Shown in pieces: positions 34,471 through 43,148 of a stretch of DNA of 64,000 nucleotides. The position numbers were made by a program, and so were the translations under genes. The notes beneath the pieces were generated by a model. That model saw nothing but the letters and a program-made list of their open reading frames with translations. It had not been told where the DNA came from and ran no database searches. Numbering within the stretch: position 1 is the stretch's first letter; the number at the start of each line of letters is the position of its first letter. Location of the stretch: positions 124,001 through 188,000 of the forward strand of contig NZ_VDCS01000004.1 of the NCBI RefSeq assembly GCF_006265225.1, given 5' to 3'. Origin of the DNA: Allotamlana fucoidanivorans. GTDB lineage: Bacteria; Bacteroidota; Bacteroidia; Flavobacteriales; Flavobacteriaceae.

Positions 34471-35555
34471 AATTCTAAAAGTTTCAAATGATTCACAACC
34501 ATGGTATCTATTGAAAATTTTTCTTTAATTAATGTTCTCGTATTACCATTAATATACATGTCACCTTTAACCATCTTTTCTAATAGTTGTGCAAGTGCTT
34601 TTATATTTTTCGTTTCAAAAATAAACCCATTCCTTCCCTGTTTTACAACCTCAGTATTGCCTCCCACTGGCGTAGTTATTACGGGGACATTTGCCGCTAA
34701 ACTTTCTAAGATAGACAAACTGAAACATTCCATATGTGTGGGTTGCAACATATAATCATATAAACAGTATATTTCATTCAGATTAGCAACACTTCCTTTA
34801 AACGAAAATATTTTATTTAATGATAATGAATTTACTTTATTTTTAAGTATTTCTTCATAAGGTCCTTCACCATAAACATCAATTTTAATATGATATTTAA
34901 CAGACTCAGGTAATTGATATACAGCCTCTATTAAATCTTGAACTCCTTTTGATGGTCGTAAATGAGAAGCCACAAGACATTTAGGAAACGTCTTCTTTCT
35001 GTTTTCATTGACTATAATGTTTTCAATCGCAATACCATTATAAATTACTAAGCTTTTATTACGTATGTGATTTCCAAAATCTTTTAAAATTTCATTTACC
35101 GTATAGTCTGAAACCCCCACAAACTGGTCTATATACCTTGAAAACAACCAGCCCTTTAGTCTTTTTTTGATGCGTTTTTTTAAAGGATAGCCATGTAATG
35201 GCCGTGGATTATGGTCAACAGCAATAACTTTTGAATTTTGAAGCCTTTTTAAACTCTTAAAAAAGGGAGTACAAAGTTCTACAAAATGGGTAATGATATA
35301 TGAATATTGAACATTATTTGCTTCAATATAATTCAGAAAATTCTGTTCTAAACTTAAATGCTTTAAGGCTGGAATAATCCTAAATTGATGATACGCGCCA
35401 TGCGTTGCCGTATTAGGAAAAAACCAATCAATTTTTATGTGTTGCGCCTCACAAGCTTTTTGAAACCGCCAAAAAAAATGATCCATGCCTCCCACTCGCT
35501 CTTCAATAAGCCTATAATCACAAACCACGGCAATATGTTTATTTTTTACAGCCAT
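34467..35555 (-). CDS. GT4-type glycosyltransferase
   Basis: The 362-residue GT-B protein starts MAVKNKHIAVVCDYRLIEERVGGMDHFFWRF. It contains VGVSDYTVNEIL, LVIYNGIAIENI, CLVASHLRPSKGVQDLIEAVYQL and a donor site MECFSLSILESLAANVPVITTPVGG with the usual spaced glutamates. No membrane helices are present. Its ATG lies 10 bp inside the end of the GT-B-like gene upstream. Its role is to add one sugar, with identity unknown. Confidence 0.92.
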   Translation of the reverse strand: MAVKNKHIAVVCDYRLIEERVGGMDHFFWRFQKACEAQHIKIDWFFPNTATHGAYHQFRIIPALKHLSLEQNFLNYIEANNVQYSYIITHFVELCTPFFKSLKRLQNSKVIAVDHNPRPLHGYPLKKRIKKRLKGWLFSRYIDQFVGVSDYTVNEILKDFGNHIRNKSLVIYNGIAIENIIVNENRKKTFPKCLVASHLRPSKGVQDLIEAVYQLPESVKYHIKIDVYGEGPYEEILKNKVNSLSLNKIFSFKGSVANLNEIYCLYDYMLQPTHMECFSLSILESLAANVPVITTPVGGNTEVVKQGRNGFIFETKNIKALAQLLEKMVKGDMYINGNTRTLIKEKFSIDTMVVNHLKLLEL

Positions 35556-36943
35556 TGCTTCATGCTATTAACTAGAACTTCATTTGTTTGCTTTAGAGGC
35601 ACACCTACTTGTTGTTTTATAAATTCCTGACGACACACAGCATCATTATCATGTACCAAATATTGAGAAATAGCAGTCAACAATGCCGTTTTATTTTTTA
35701 CTATCTTAGTTGCTTTACTGTGTACTAGGTGTTCAATATGGGCATACCCGAGAAAACGCTGATCGTTATACAAACCATTTTCAGTATTTCCAAAAACAGG
35801 ATTCACAACAGGTTTATTAAACATCATAAAATCTAAACTCATGGTGGACAACATATTGATATTCAAATCGCAATATTCTAACAAGGCTCGCAATTGTTTA
35901 ACATCTTCAATCGTTGGGATGCGTTGTGACCAAGATTCTTGATGCTTAGGTCTTACCTGTTTCCATTTTGGGAAATGCCACTTTATGAACGGATATTGCT
36001 TTACTAAACCTTCAAACCGCACAGGATCTTCTGCTGGAGAGGTACGCACTATAAAATTAACTGGGGCAATGGTTTTATTCTGTATGGCTTCAGCAATGGT
36101 TTCAATATACAATTCATCATTTTTACTGGTTGAAATATCACCACAACTAAAACAAATGGTCTTTAAATGTTCATCTAAATCAAATGTTTTGAGGAATTCT
36201 GATTTTAAAACCTGGTAATCCTCCATAACATAAGGCACAAATTGTGGGGTTCCTACCACCGCAATTTGTTTCTCGGTTATAGCTCTATAAAACTGAAGTA
36301 AATCCTGCTTCATCAAATCGCTCCACACCAGATAATAATCAAAATTTGAAGCCATGCGTCCTTTTGAAGCTAAATTATCCCAGCTAAAAATAAACGCCAC
36401 CGTTTTTAGCTTTTGCTTTTGTGCAGCATACACCAATGGCGCTATATAGGGAGGCCGTTGATGTGTAAAAAACAGCATTGAAAATTCCTCGTCATTTAAA
36501 ATAGCGCGATATGCTTCAGTAATCTGATGATTTTTAAAGGTATAATTTTGAAACTTCTGAAACATCTGAATACACGCTTCTGAATGGCATAATGCTGTTA
36601 ACTTGTATATAAAACGCGTTGCATATCCTCTGGGCGTTTTTAATTTAGAGTGGTTGGCTTGTAAATTATCTAGGATACCAAAATTGTTTTTAGCATTTAA
36701 TTTTAAATGGGCTATCTCCTTCGCCTTTCTAAAAAACCAGGTTTTAAACCTTTCTTCAAAAACAGCTAACTCTACAACACGCAAATGGGTATGTGTTGCA
36801 TACACCTTCTTAGGCAAACAAGATAGAATCACAACCTCATCAAAAATAGTATTTGCATGGGTTAAAAAATCGCTTAAAATAAAATTTCTAAAGCCGACAC
36901 CATCGGTAATAACAAGTGCTAGTTTTGATTTTTTTATGTGCAA
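35546..36943 (-). CDS. Unassigned GT-B-like protein, candidate glycosyl or glyceryl/nonulosonyl transferase
   Basis: I could not place this 465-residue protein in a named family. It has the look of a GT-B enzyme: an N-terminal Rossmann-like start (KLALVITDGVGFRNFILSDF), a central FIFSWDNLASKGRMASNFDYYLVWS segment and VVGTPQFVPYV. The C-terminal half carries ICFSCGDISTSKNDEL and a MLSTMSLDFMMFNKPVVNPVFG site, where S-T-x-x-x-D and PVV resemble the donor site of CDP- and CMP-sugar transferases. It stands right after neuB-neuC-neuA-asnB, so transfer of the nonulosonic acid is a reasonable guess only. A TATATTTG box precedes it in a 59-bp gap, the largest within the locus apart from the pseudogene region. 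Confidence 0.6.
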   Translation of the reverse strand: MHIKKSKLALVITDGVGFRNFILSDFLTHANTIFDEVVILSCLPKKVYATHTHLRVVELAVFEERFKTWFFRKAKEIAHLKLNAKNNFGILDNLQANHSKLKTPRGYATRFIYKLTALCHSEACIQMFQKFQNYTFKNHQITEAYRAILNDEEFSMLFFTHQRPPYIAPLVYAAQKQKLKTVAFIFSWDNLASKGRMASNFDYYLVWSDLMKQDLLQFYRAITEKQIAVVGTPQFVPYVMEDYQVLKSEFLKTFDLDEHLKTICFSCGDISTSKNDELYIETIAEAIQNKTIAPVNFIVRTSPAEDPVRFEGLVKQYPFIKWHFPKWKQVRPKHQESWSQRIPTIEDVKQLRALLEYCDLNINMLSTMSLDFMMFNKPVVNPVFGNTENGLYNDQRFLGYAHIEHLVHSKATKIVKNKTALLTAISQYLVHDNDAVCRQEFIKQQVGVPLKQTNEVLVNSMKQWL

Positions 36944-36968
36944 ATTATAGTGATTCTCGTTACAAACC

Positions 36969-36976
36969 CAAATATA
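36969..36976 (-). promoter_or_regulatory. Possible internal promoter -7 box in the polysaccharide locus
   Basis: The minus strand reads TATATTTG (TAnnTTTG) in the 59-bp gap after asnB, 25 nt before the ATG of the GT-B-like gene. A TTG lies only 15 nt further upstream, closer than usual, so the support is weak. Confidence 0.3.
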
Positions 36977-37002
36977 CTATTTTAGTTCAACCAAGTAAAC
37001 TT

Positions 37003-38709
37003 TTAAGCCATTAACAAAGCAAAATTCACCAATTGCCATATATGAAAACTTGATTGATTGTCGCCTGCCAAATAGTTCTGCCATTCTAAATCAATGGCTT
37101 TCATATTAAACCATGTACTGTAATGGGTCGATTTAATTTTCTCCAATTCATATTCTACAAAGCCGTTCAATTCACGCCCTAACCATTCGCGTTGTGGTGT
37201 TTGCAAAGGCCTTTTGGGGGCATACGAAACATTGTTTCCAACACTATTCGCAACAATATCCCTTAAAATTTGTTTCCCCTGATGGTTTTTTATTTTAAAA
37301 GCCTTAGGCAAGGAAACACCTAATTCCACCAATCTATAATCTAAAAACGGGACTCTTAATTCTGTTGAAAACGCCATAGAAATTCTATCATTAAACCGTA
37401 ATGCTCTTGGAATTTTGGTGTAAAATAAGTCTCTATACTGAAGGTTTTCCAGAGATGACTCAAAGGGTTTAGGGTAAATCACTTTTGAAAAATTTTCAGC
37501 CCATTTGGTGTTAAATAAATGCCTTTTAAACGGACTTTTATGAACACCTTGAATGGTTGAGTAAGAGTTTTTTTGATAATAGTCATACCCTGCTAATTGC
37601 TCATCCATGCCTTGTCCGTCTAACAGCACTTTAACACCTTTTTTTGATGCCGAATGAAATACTTTTGAATAGGCTAAAGTAGGAAGCCCTCCATAAGGTT
37701 CATCTTGAAAATGACTTATTTTTTTTGCTAAACTAGGTACCTCATTTGAAGTTAGACATACTTTTTGCAGCGGATTTTTATACCGTTCTATCATTTGGTT
37801 TACCCATGGTAATTCGTCATAATTTTCATCGCCTGTATAAAACGTGAATGCCTCAATGTTTGAAATATCATGTTGCGATATATTGGCCATTGCTAACAAT
37901 GCAGAACTGTCTAACCCACCACTAATATTGAAGCCGATAGGTACATCAGCTCTACATCTCAAGGTAATACTATCAATCAGTAAATTTTCATAAACGGCTT
38001 GAGCTTCCTGATAATCGGTTATTTGTGGTTTATTTTTTACACGATATACAAAATCGTACCAAGATTCCACATGCAATTTCCCTTCTGAAAACTCCAAATA
38101 ATGTCCTGCTGGCAGTTGTTGAATTCCCTCCCAAAACGTTTCATGAGGTTGCCCATAACTACCATTTAAAAAATAATGACCCCAAACAACTTCATTGGGT
38201 GCTTTACATACTCCTGTTTCATGGATAGTTTTAATTTCACTTGAAAAAATGAAGGATTCCGCATTCTTAAAATAATAGAATGGTTTAATACCAAAACGGT
38301 CTCTGGCAGCAAACAATGTTTTATCTTTTTTATCCCAAATAGCAAAAGCAAACATACCGTTAACCATATCCAAACATCCCTTCCCATAGATGCAAAATGC
38401 GGCTAATAAAACTTCGGTGTCAGACGAAGTTATAAAATTGTACTGTTGTTTTAAGGTGTTTTTAAGCTCTAAATAGTTATAAATTTCACCATTAAAAACC
38501 ATGATATATCGCCCTGAATGGTCTTGAAATGGTTGATTGGCACTTGACGATAAATCAATAATAGACAACCTATTGTGCCCCATAGCAGCAAACCCTTCAT
38601 CAAAATAAGTTCCTGTAAAATCGGGCCCTCTATGCGCTTGTATACTTAACATACGGCTCAAAGCGGTTTTATATTGACCTGAACCTACAAACCCTAAAAT
38701 ACCACACAT
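37003..38709 (-). CDS. asnB: Asparagine synthase (glutamine-hydrolysing) family amidotransferase
   Basis: The 568-residue protein has an N-terminal class II glutaminase domain starting MCGILGFVG (Cys2 is the nucleophile after Met removal), with HNRLSIIDLSSSANQPF and FNGEIYNYLEL. Its synthetase domain carries the ATP PP-loop SGGLDSSALL near residues 263-272 and LLDGQGMDEQLAGYDYY. True AsnB enzymes make asparagine. In glycan loci, homologues such as WbpS-like proteins amidate sugar acids. The position 5 bp after neuA supports a glycan role, but the sequence does not exclude asparagine synthesis. The gene is complete. Confidence 0.9.
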   Translation of the reverse strand: MCGILGFVGSGQYKTALSRMLSIQAHRGPDFTGTYFDEGFAAMGHNRLSIIDLSSSANQPFQDHSGRYIMVFNGEIYNYLELKNTLKQQYNFITSSDTEVLLAAFCIYGKGCLDMVNGMFAFAIWDKKDKTLFAARDRFGIKPFYYFKNAESFIFSSEIKTIHETGVCKAPNEVVWGHYFLNGSYGQPHETFWEGIQQLPAGHYLEFSEGKLHVESWYDFVYRVKNKPQITDYQEAQAVYENLLIDSITLRCRADVPIGFNISGGLDSSALLAMANISQHDISNIEAFTFYTGDENYDELPWVNQMIERYKNPLQKVCLTSNEVPSLAKKISHFQDEPYGGLPTLAYSKVFHSASKKGVKVLLDGQGMDEQLAGYDYYQKNSYSTIQGVHKSPFKRHLFNTKWAENFSKVIYPKPFESSLENLQYRDLFYTKIPRALRFNDRISMAFSTELRVPFLDYRLVELGVSLPKAFKIKNHQGKQILRDIVANSVGNNVSYAPKRPLQTPQREWLGRELNGFVEYELEKIKSTHYSTWFNMKAIDLEWQNYLAGDNQSSFHIWQLVNFALLMA

Positions 38710-38714
38710 AAATA

Positions 38715-39413
38715 TTAAGAGTTTTTTGAATTCAAATAGGCTTCAGCCTTTTTCCAATCTTCCTCAGTATCAATATTTATGGTATAATCTGAAGGTGATT
38801 TTATATAAGTGAGTTTCTCGCCGTACAAGGAATTCTGTTCTAACAACACGTGTGTTTTGGTAATGTAAATTAAACCATCTCTATGATAGATATCTGGTAA
38901 GTCTTGTCGTCTTGAAATAATAGTTTTTTCACCAGTAAACAACTCCAAGTTACCATGCTTCGTGGTTTTAAATGTCCAGTGCGGATTGTATTCATCAGGG
39001 ACTTTTTGTACCGAAACCAAGGCATCACAACCACTTTTATAAAATTCCTCAATGGCTTCATCAATAAAATCTCCTGTTTTAAACGGACTGGTAACCTGCA
39101 ACAAACAAACCGCATCAAAATAAACCTGTTTTTCTTGATAAAACCGTAACGCATGTTGAATCACGCCAAGCGTGGGCGATGTATCTTCCGCAAGATGCTT
39201 GGGTCGTACAAAAGGCACTTCTACATCAAGCAATTTAGCCACGGTTATTATAGACTCATCATCAGAACTTAAAATAACCTTTGATAGCTTTTTAGATTGC
39301 TGTGCCGCTTCAATGGTATATTGAATCAAAGGTTTTCCACAAAGCTTTTTAATATTCTTTTTAGGAACAGATTTTGATCCTCCTCGTGCTGGTATAAGTC
39401 CTAGAATACGCAT
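38715..39413 (-). CDS. neuA: CMP-nonulosonic acid (acylneuraminate) cytidylyltransferase
   Basis: NeuA activates a sialic-acid-type sugar with CTP to form the CMP-sugar donor. The 232-residue protein starts MRILGLIPARGGSKSVPKKN, the CTP-binding loop of the family. It continues with KLCGKPLIQYTIEAA, ILSSDDESI, LLQVTSPFKTGDFIDEAI and the central VSVQKVPDEYNPHW stretch, and ends with the DIDTEEDW-like NIDTEEDWKKAE motif. There is no extra C-terminal esterase domain. It cannot be told from sequence alone whether the substrate is Neu5Ac, legionaminic or pseudaminic acid. It overlaps neuC by 1 bp. Confidence 0.93.
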   Translation of the reverse strand: MRILGLIPARGGSKSVPKKNIKKLCGKPLIQYTIEAAQQSKKLSKVILSSDDESIITVAKLLDVEVPFVRPKHLAEDTSPTLGVIQHALRFYQEKQVYFDAVCLLQVTSPFKTGDFIDEAIEEFYKSGCDALVSVQKVPDEYNPHWTFKTTKHGNLELFTGEKTIISRRQDLPDIYHRDGLIYITKTHVLLEQNSLYGEKLTYIKSPSDYTINIDTEEDWKKAEAYLNSKNS

Positions 39414-40573
39414 TAATATGCTATAGTTTTATGAAAACGCAATGCCACTTCTGCTAAAATATGAGCTATTTTTTCACCTGAATTCCCGTCCCCATATATA
39501 CTGTCCTTTGGCATTGGATTTTGTTGTTCTAATCTATCTAAAATGGCCGACTTTATTTCTGCCTCACTATAGTTAACATCTAAAACATTTTTCCCTCTAC
39601 ATCTTCCCTGTTGGCGTGTACCAATGTTTACTACAGGAACACCCAGATAAGCGCACTCGCGTATACCGACACTTGAATTACCTACCAAACATTTACTGTT
39701 TATCAGCAACCTTAAAAAATCTTCAGGAATCATATTCTTGAAAAAATGGATGTTTTCGGGTTTATAAATTTCTCTATATAGTCTTATACCATTAGAAGTC
39801 CCATCGGCTCCTGCATCTACATTGGGCCAAAACCAAAAAGCTGGCATATCTAAATCATGTATCACCTTTAAAGTGGTTAACACATGAGCTTTAGCTTGGT
39901 TATATTCTGTAGTTACAGGGTGCTGCATAACCACCATATAACCATCTTTCCAATGGATATCATGACCCACACCGCCATATTTCTCTATAGGATCAAAATT
40001 TAAGTTCGGTGTTTTATTTACCTGATACGCAATATCTATAGAAGGGCATCCCGTATTAAACACATAATTTTCATCTTCCCCCATCTTTAAAACTCTTTTC
40101 TTGGCATCCTCTGAAGCCACTAAGTGAATATCAGCCAATTTGGTATTGGCATGGCGCACCTTTTCATCAATATTACCAGTAACTTCACCGCCTTGAATAT
40201 GTACGAGGGGAATATTTTGATAGGCAGCTGCAATAGAAGTTGCCAAGGTTTCAAACCGATCTGCAATGGTCACCACAGCATCGGGTTTTAAATTGTAAAA
40301 GGTATTGGCCAGTTCCATAACCCCCAACCCAGTGGTTTTGGCCATTGAGGTTTTATTTTCCCCTTCTAAAACCATAAACACTTTGGCATCAATGTTAAAG
40401 CCATCGTTTTCTATATAATCAACGGCATTCCCGTAACGATCCAATAAGGCAGAACCCGCTACAACCAATTGCAGTTGTAACTTTGGATGCTTTTTAATAG
40501 CAGTTAATGCAGTTTTTATTCTACTATAGGAAGGTCGCGCTGTAATAACCACGCATATTTTTCGTTTGTTCAT
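39413..40573 (-). CDS. neuC: UDP-N-acetylglucosamine 2-epimerase (hydrolysing), NeuC family
   Basis: NeuC makes ManNAc (or a 6-deoxy diamino analogue in the legionaminic pathway) from a UDP-sugar and feeds NeuB. The 386-residue protein has the family's CVVITARPSYSRIKTAL start, the core ADRFETLATSIAAAYQNIPL, HIQGGEVTGNIDEKVRHANTK and the end segment GNSSVGIRECAYLGVPVVNIG with GRCRGKNVLDV. It differs from the non-hydrolysing WecB, also present in this locus. The substrate (UDP-GlcNAc versus UDP-diNAc-bacillosamine) is not resolved. It overlaps neuB by 4 bp and neuA by 1 bp. Confidence 0.92.
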   Translation of the reverse strand: MNKRKICVVITARPSYSRIKTALTAIKKHPKLQLQLVVAGSALLDRYGNAVDYIENDGFNIDAKVFMVLEGENKTSMAKTTGLGVMELANTFYNLKPDAVVTIADRFETLATSIAAAYQNIPLVHIQGGEVTGNIDEKVRHANTKLADIHLVASEDAKKRVLKMGEDENYVFNTGCPSIDIAYQVNKTPNLNFDPIEKYGGVGHDIHWKDGYMVVMQHPVTTEYNQAKAHVLTTLKVIHDLDMPAFWFWPNVDAGADGTSNGIRLYREIYKPENIHFFKNMIPEDFLRLLINSKCLVGNSSVGIRECAYLGVPVVNIGTRQQGRCRGKNVLDVNYSEAEIKSAILDRLEQQNPMPKDSIYGDGNSGEKIAHILAEVALRFHKTIAY

Positions 40574-41571
40574 TTAATATCTTCTACGGTTAAAAAATCC
40601 CACTGCTTCAAATCGTTTACTAAAACTTTGCCAATTACTGTTCTAAAATCTGAAGCAGGTATTCCTTTATTAGCTGGTTTCTTGCCTTCTAAATCAGAAA
40701 AACTGATACAATGCCCCGCTTTTAAATCTTTATTTACGGCCAATGATTTTTCAAAAATAGATTTTAATGCTTTAAAACTCGAATTATCCGATTTATCAAC
40801 GGGATTATTTTGTGCCTTTTCAATGTTTCGAACCGCTTCTGAAAGTGTTTTGATTTCTTCAATGGTTAGTGAAGAGGTAGCATCAGGCCCAAAATCATCT
40901 CGACTAAACACGGCATGAAACTCTAATATTTCGGCTCCCAAACTTACCGCCGCTATTCCTGTTTCTATTTTTGCGGAATGATCTGAAAACCCAATAGGAA
41001 CTTGATATCTAGATTTTAATTCCTGAATGACATTTAACCCCAACTGTTCAGGTTTAGTAGGGTATGATGTGGTACACTGTAAAATAGAAAATGTGGTATT
41101 TTTTGAGTTTAAAAAAGCAACGGTTTTATCCAATTCTTCAAAAGAACTCATGCCAGATGACAGGATTATGGGCTTTTGGGTTTGCGCTATCTTTTCTAAC
41201 AACAAAAAATTGGTTACTTCTCCTGAGCCTATTTTATAGCAATTAACCCCTACGGTTTCTAACAAATCTACGGCAGCATTACTAAAGGGGGAACTCATAA
41301 ATTCTAACCCTACATCATCACAGTGTTGCTTAATATCTATCCACTCTTGGCGTGTGAATTCCATCGCTTTCCAATAATCGAACCGCGTAGCATAAGCATC
41401 CGTAAACTTTACCCGAAACGGTTCATACATACTACTCTCAGCCTCAGCTATATGGGTCTGAAATTTAATTGCGTCAACCCCCGTATGCGCTAAGGCATCA
41501 ATATAACGGTGAACATTGTTCAAACTGCCATTATGTGCTTGTCCTATTTCTGCTATTAGTTTTACGCTCAT
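40570..41571 (-). CDS. neuB: N-acetylneuraminate synthase family protein
   Basis: NeuB condenses phosphoenolpyruvate with ManNAc or a related hexose to give a nonulosonic acid. The 333-residue protein has a TIM barrel: AEIGQAHNGSL, AIKFQTHIAEAES, SSPFSNAAVDLLE, YKIGSGEVTN, SSGMSSFEELDKTV, CTTSYPT and IGFSDHS. A C-terminal SAF (antifreeze-like) domain follows from about residue 275. The segment usually written EKHFTLD...GPDH reads EFHAVFSRDDFGPDA here: the histidine of the first part stays, and the histidine after GPD is alanine. The overlap with neuC is 4 bp and with the methyltransferase upstream 1 bp. Confidence 0.92.
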   Translation of the reverse strand: MSVKLIAEIGQAHNGSLNNVHRYIDALAHTGVDAIKFQTHIAEAESSMYEPFRVKFTDAYATRFDYWKAMEFTRQEWIDIKQHCDDVGLEFMSSPFSNAAVDLLETVGVNCYKIGSGEVTNFLLLEKIAQTQKPIILSSGMSSFEELDKTVAFLNSKNTTFSILQCTTSYPTKPEQLGLNVIQELKSRYQVPIGFSDHSAKIETGIAAVSLGAEILEFHAVFSRDDFGPDATSSLTIEEIKTLSEAVRNIEKAQNNPVDKSDNSSFKALKSIFEKSLAVNKDLKAGHCISFSDLEGKKPANKGIPASDFRTVIGKVLVNDLKQWDFLTVEDIK

Positions 41572-42242
41572 TATGTTACTTTTCTTGCCACAATACCATA
41601 ACTCATACCTTTAGCCAACGGATTTCGATATTCAAGATACGATTCTATGTTATACTTAATCCAATCTTTTACAGACGGTATTTTCCTGTCTTTATATTGC
41701 ATATCTACAACGGCATATTCTAAAATCTCAAAACCACTGCGCTTTAAAAACGCGTAAACCACATGTTTCCAAGGCGTAAACACATGATTCTCTTTAATAT
41801 GCTTCTCTTGAAATGCATAAAGCGCTCCTCTTAAAAACAAACTTAAGGTATTTTTACTGGATTGCGGATTAGGGGTTGTTAATATTAAAACGCTTCCCTT
41901 TTCCATGTGATTAGAAATATTCTGCAAACATAAAAGTGGATTATCTAAATGTTCTAAAACTTCTAAGAACAGAACCATACCGGCCTTTTTAACATTTTCA
42001 GGAGCCTTATCATTTAAATTCCAAATAATAGATTCTGGTATCTTTTGCACATAATCAAAAGGTTGCCATTTCGCTCCTAGTTGCTCAACATTAGTTTTCA
42101 TATGCCCGTAGCCTGCACCTATATCGCTCACAAAATTATTTGGTGATTGTGACATGTATTTTTCTAACATGGCTTTTGCAAACACCTCTCTATTTTGGTA
42201 AGTATCTATATTCAATTTTAATTTGATTTTGTGTTTATACAT
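41571..42242 (-). CDS. SAM-dependent class I methyltransferase
   Basis: The 223-residue protein has a class I methyltransferase fold: SDIGAGYGHMKTNVEQLGA near the SAM site (motif I, D-x-G-x-G-x-G form), a VLFLEVLEHLDNPL motif and LILTTPNPQSSKN in the post-core part. The LEVLEHLDNP pattern with TTPNP is typical of methyltransferases in surface glycan loci. The acceptor is unknown. It abuts the GT2 gene upstream and overlaps neuB by 1 bp, so it may act on a precursor made by the nonulosonic pathway or on the growing chain. Confidence 0.88.
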   Translation of the reverse strand: MYKHKIKLKLNIDTYQNREVFAKAMLEKYMSQSPNNFVSDIGAGYGHMKTNVEQLGAKWQPFDYVQKIPESIIWNLNDKAPENVKKAGMVLFLEVLEHLDNPLLCLQNISNHMEKGSVLILTTPNPQSSKNTLSLFLRGALYAFQEKHIKENHVFTPWKHVVYAFLKRSGFEILEYAVVDMQYKDRKIPSVKDWIKYNIESYLEYRNPLAKGMSYGIVARKVT

Positions 42243-43148
42243 TTATGAATCTTCAGGCCTCCAATATAATTTAGTATCTGCTAATTTAGAATAATCTAAA
42301 AATTCTTTTTTTGACAGTCTATTAGCATTACTAATTAAACGTGGAGAATTTATCACCAAATCTCCTGTAGCTTGCACAATAGCTAAAAATGCCTTAAAAT
42401 CACCTTTTAGGACTTTAGTTCTTATTTGAACCCATAAGGTATATAAGAACCTTCTTGGAATTGTTGTTATAGGATAAAAAAGAAAATAGAGATACCATCC
42501 AGACCTTAATGACCTTCTTAAACGGACTCTATAATCTTTATGCTTTTTCCTTCCTTTTAAATAAACACGATGATGTATTAAAATATCAGGGACATACCAT
42601 ACTTCCCAATTATTCTTAAATAATTGGTATGAAGCAAATTCTTCTTCCCCGTAAAATACAAACCAATCTGGGTAATCTGGAATCGATTTCCAAGCTTCCA
42701 TACGCCAAACATGGCCACATCCTACAAAACCTTTAACCCGTGTATTCGTATCTGTATAGTCTATACATTGTGGCAATGTTTCTCCCCAAAAAATTCTAAA
42801 TGCCATAACAGCACATCTTTCATTCGCCTTAAAAAAGTTTGAAATCAACTCTAAGGTATACGTGGAAACTATATGTGCATCATCGTCTAAACAGATGGCA
42901 TATTCTGCTGTTGTTTGATGTAACATTCTATTTCTACTGAATATTAGCCCTTTTGATTTTTGGTTGTTTATTAATTTAATCTTAGGATAGTTGGTTTTTA
43001 TAAAATCAGTGGTTTTATCTTTCGATCCATCATTACAAATTATAGTTTCCACATCGCTACTATCAATTAAATGGCTTATACTTTTTAAAGTAGACTTTAA
43101 GGCTTCTAAACGATTTTTAGTAGTAATGAGTATACTGAATTTAATCAT
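42243..43148 (-). CDS. GT2-family glycosyltransferase
   Basis: The 301-residue GT-A protein begins FSILITTKNRLEALKSTLKSI, then ETIICNDGSKDKTTDFI (nucleotide site) and the metal-binding DDD in CLDDDAHIV (about residues 88-95). A WFVFYGEEEFASYQLF segment supplies the acidic catalytic motif. The C-terminal third is basic with hydrophobic helices that may bind the membrane face. Specificity unknown. Its 5' end overlaps the upstream gene by 8 bp. Confidence 0.9.
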   Translation of the reverse strand: MIKFSILITTKNRLEALKSTLKSISHLIDSSDVETIICNDGSKDKTTDFIKTNYPKIKLINNQKSKGLIFSRNRMLHQTTAEYAICLDDDAHIVSTYTLELISNFFKANERCAVMAFRIFWGETLPQCIDYTDTNTRVKGFVGCGHVWRMEAWKSIPDYPDWFVFYGEEEFASYQLFKNNWEVWYVPDILIHHRVYLKGRKKHKDYRVRLRRSLRSGWYLYFLFYPITTIPRRFLYTLWVQIRTKVLKGDFKAFLAIVQATGDLVINSPRLISNANRLSKKEFLDYSKLADTKLYWRPEDS

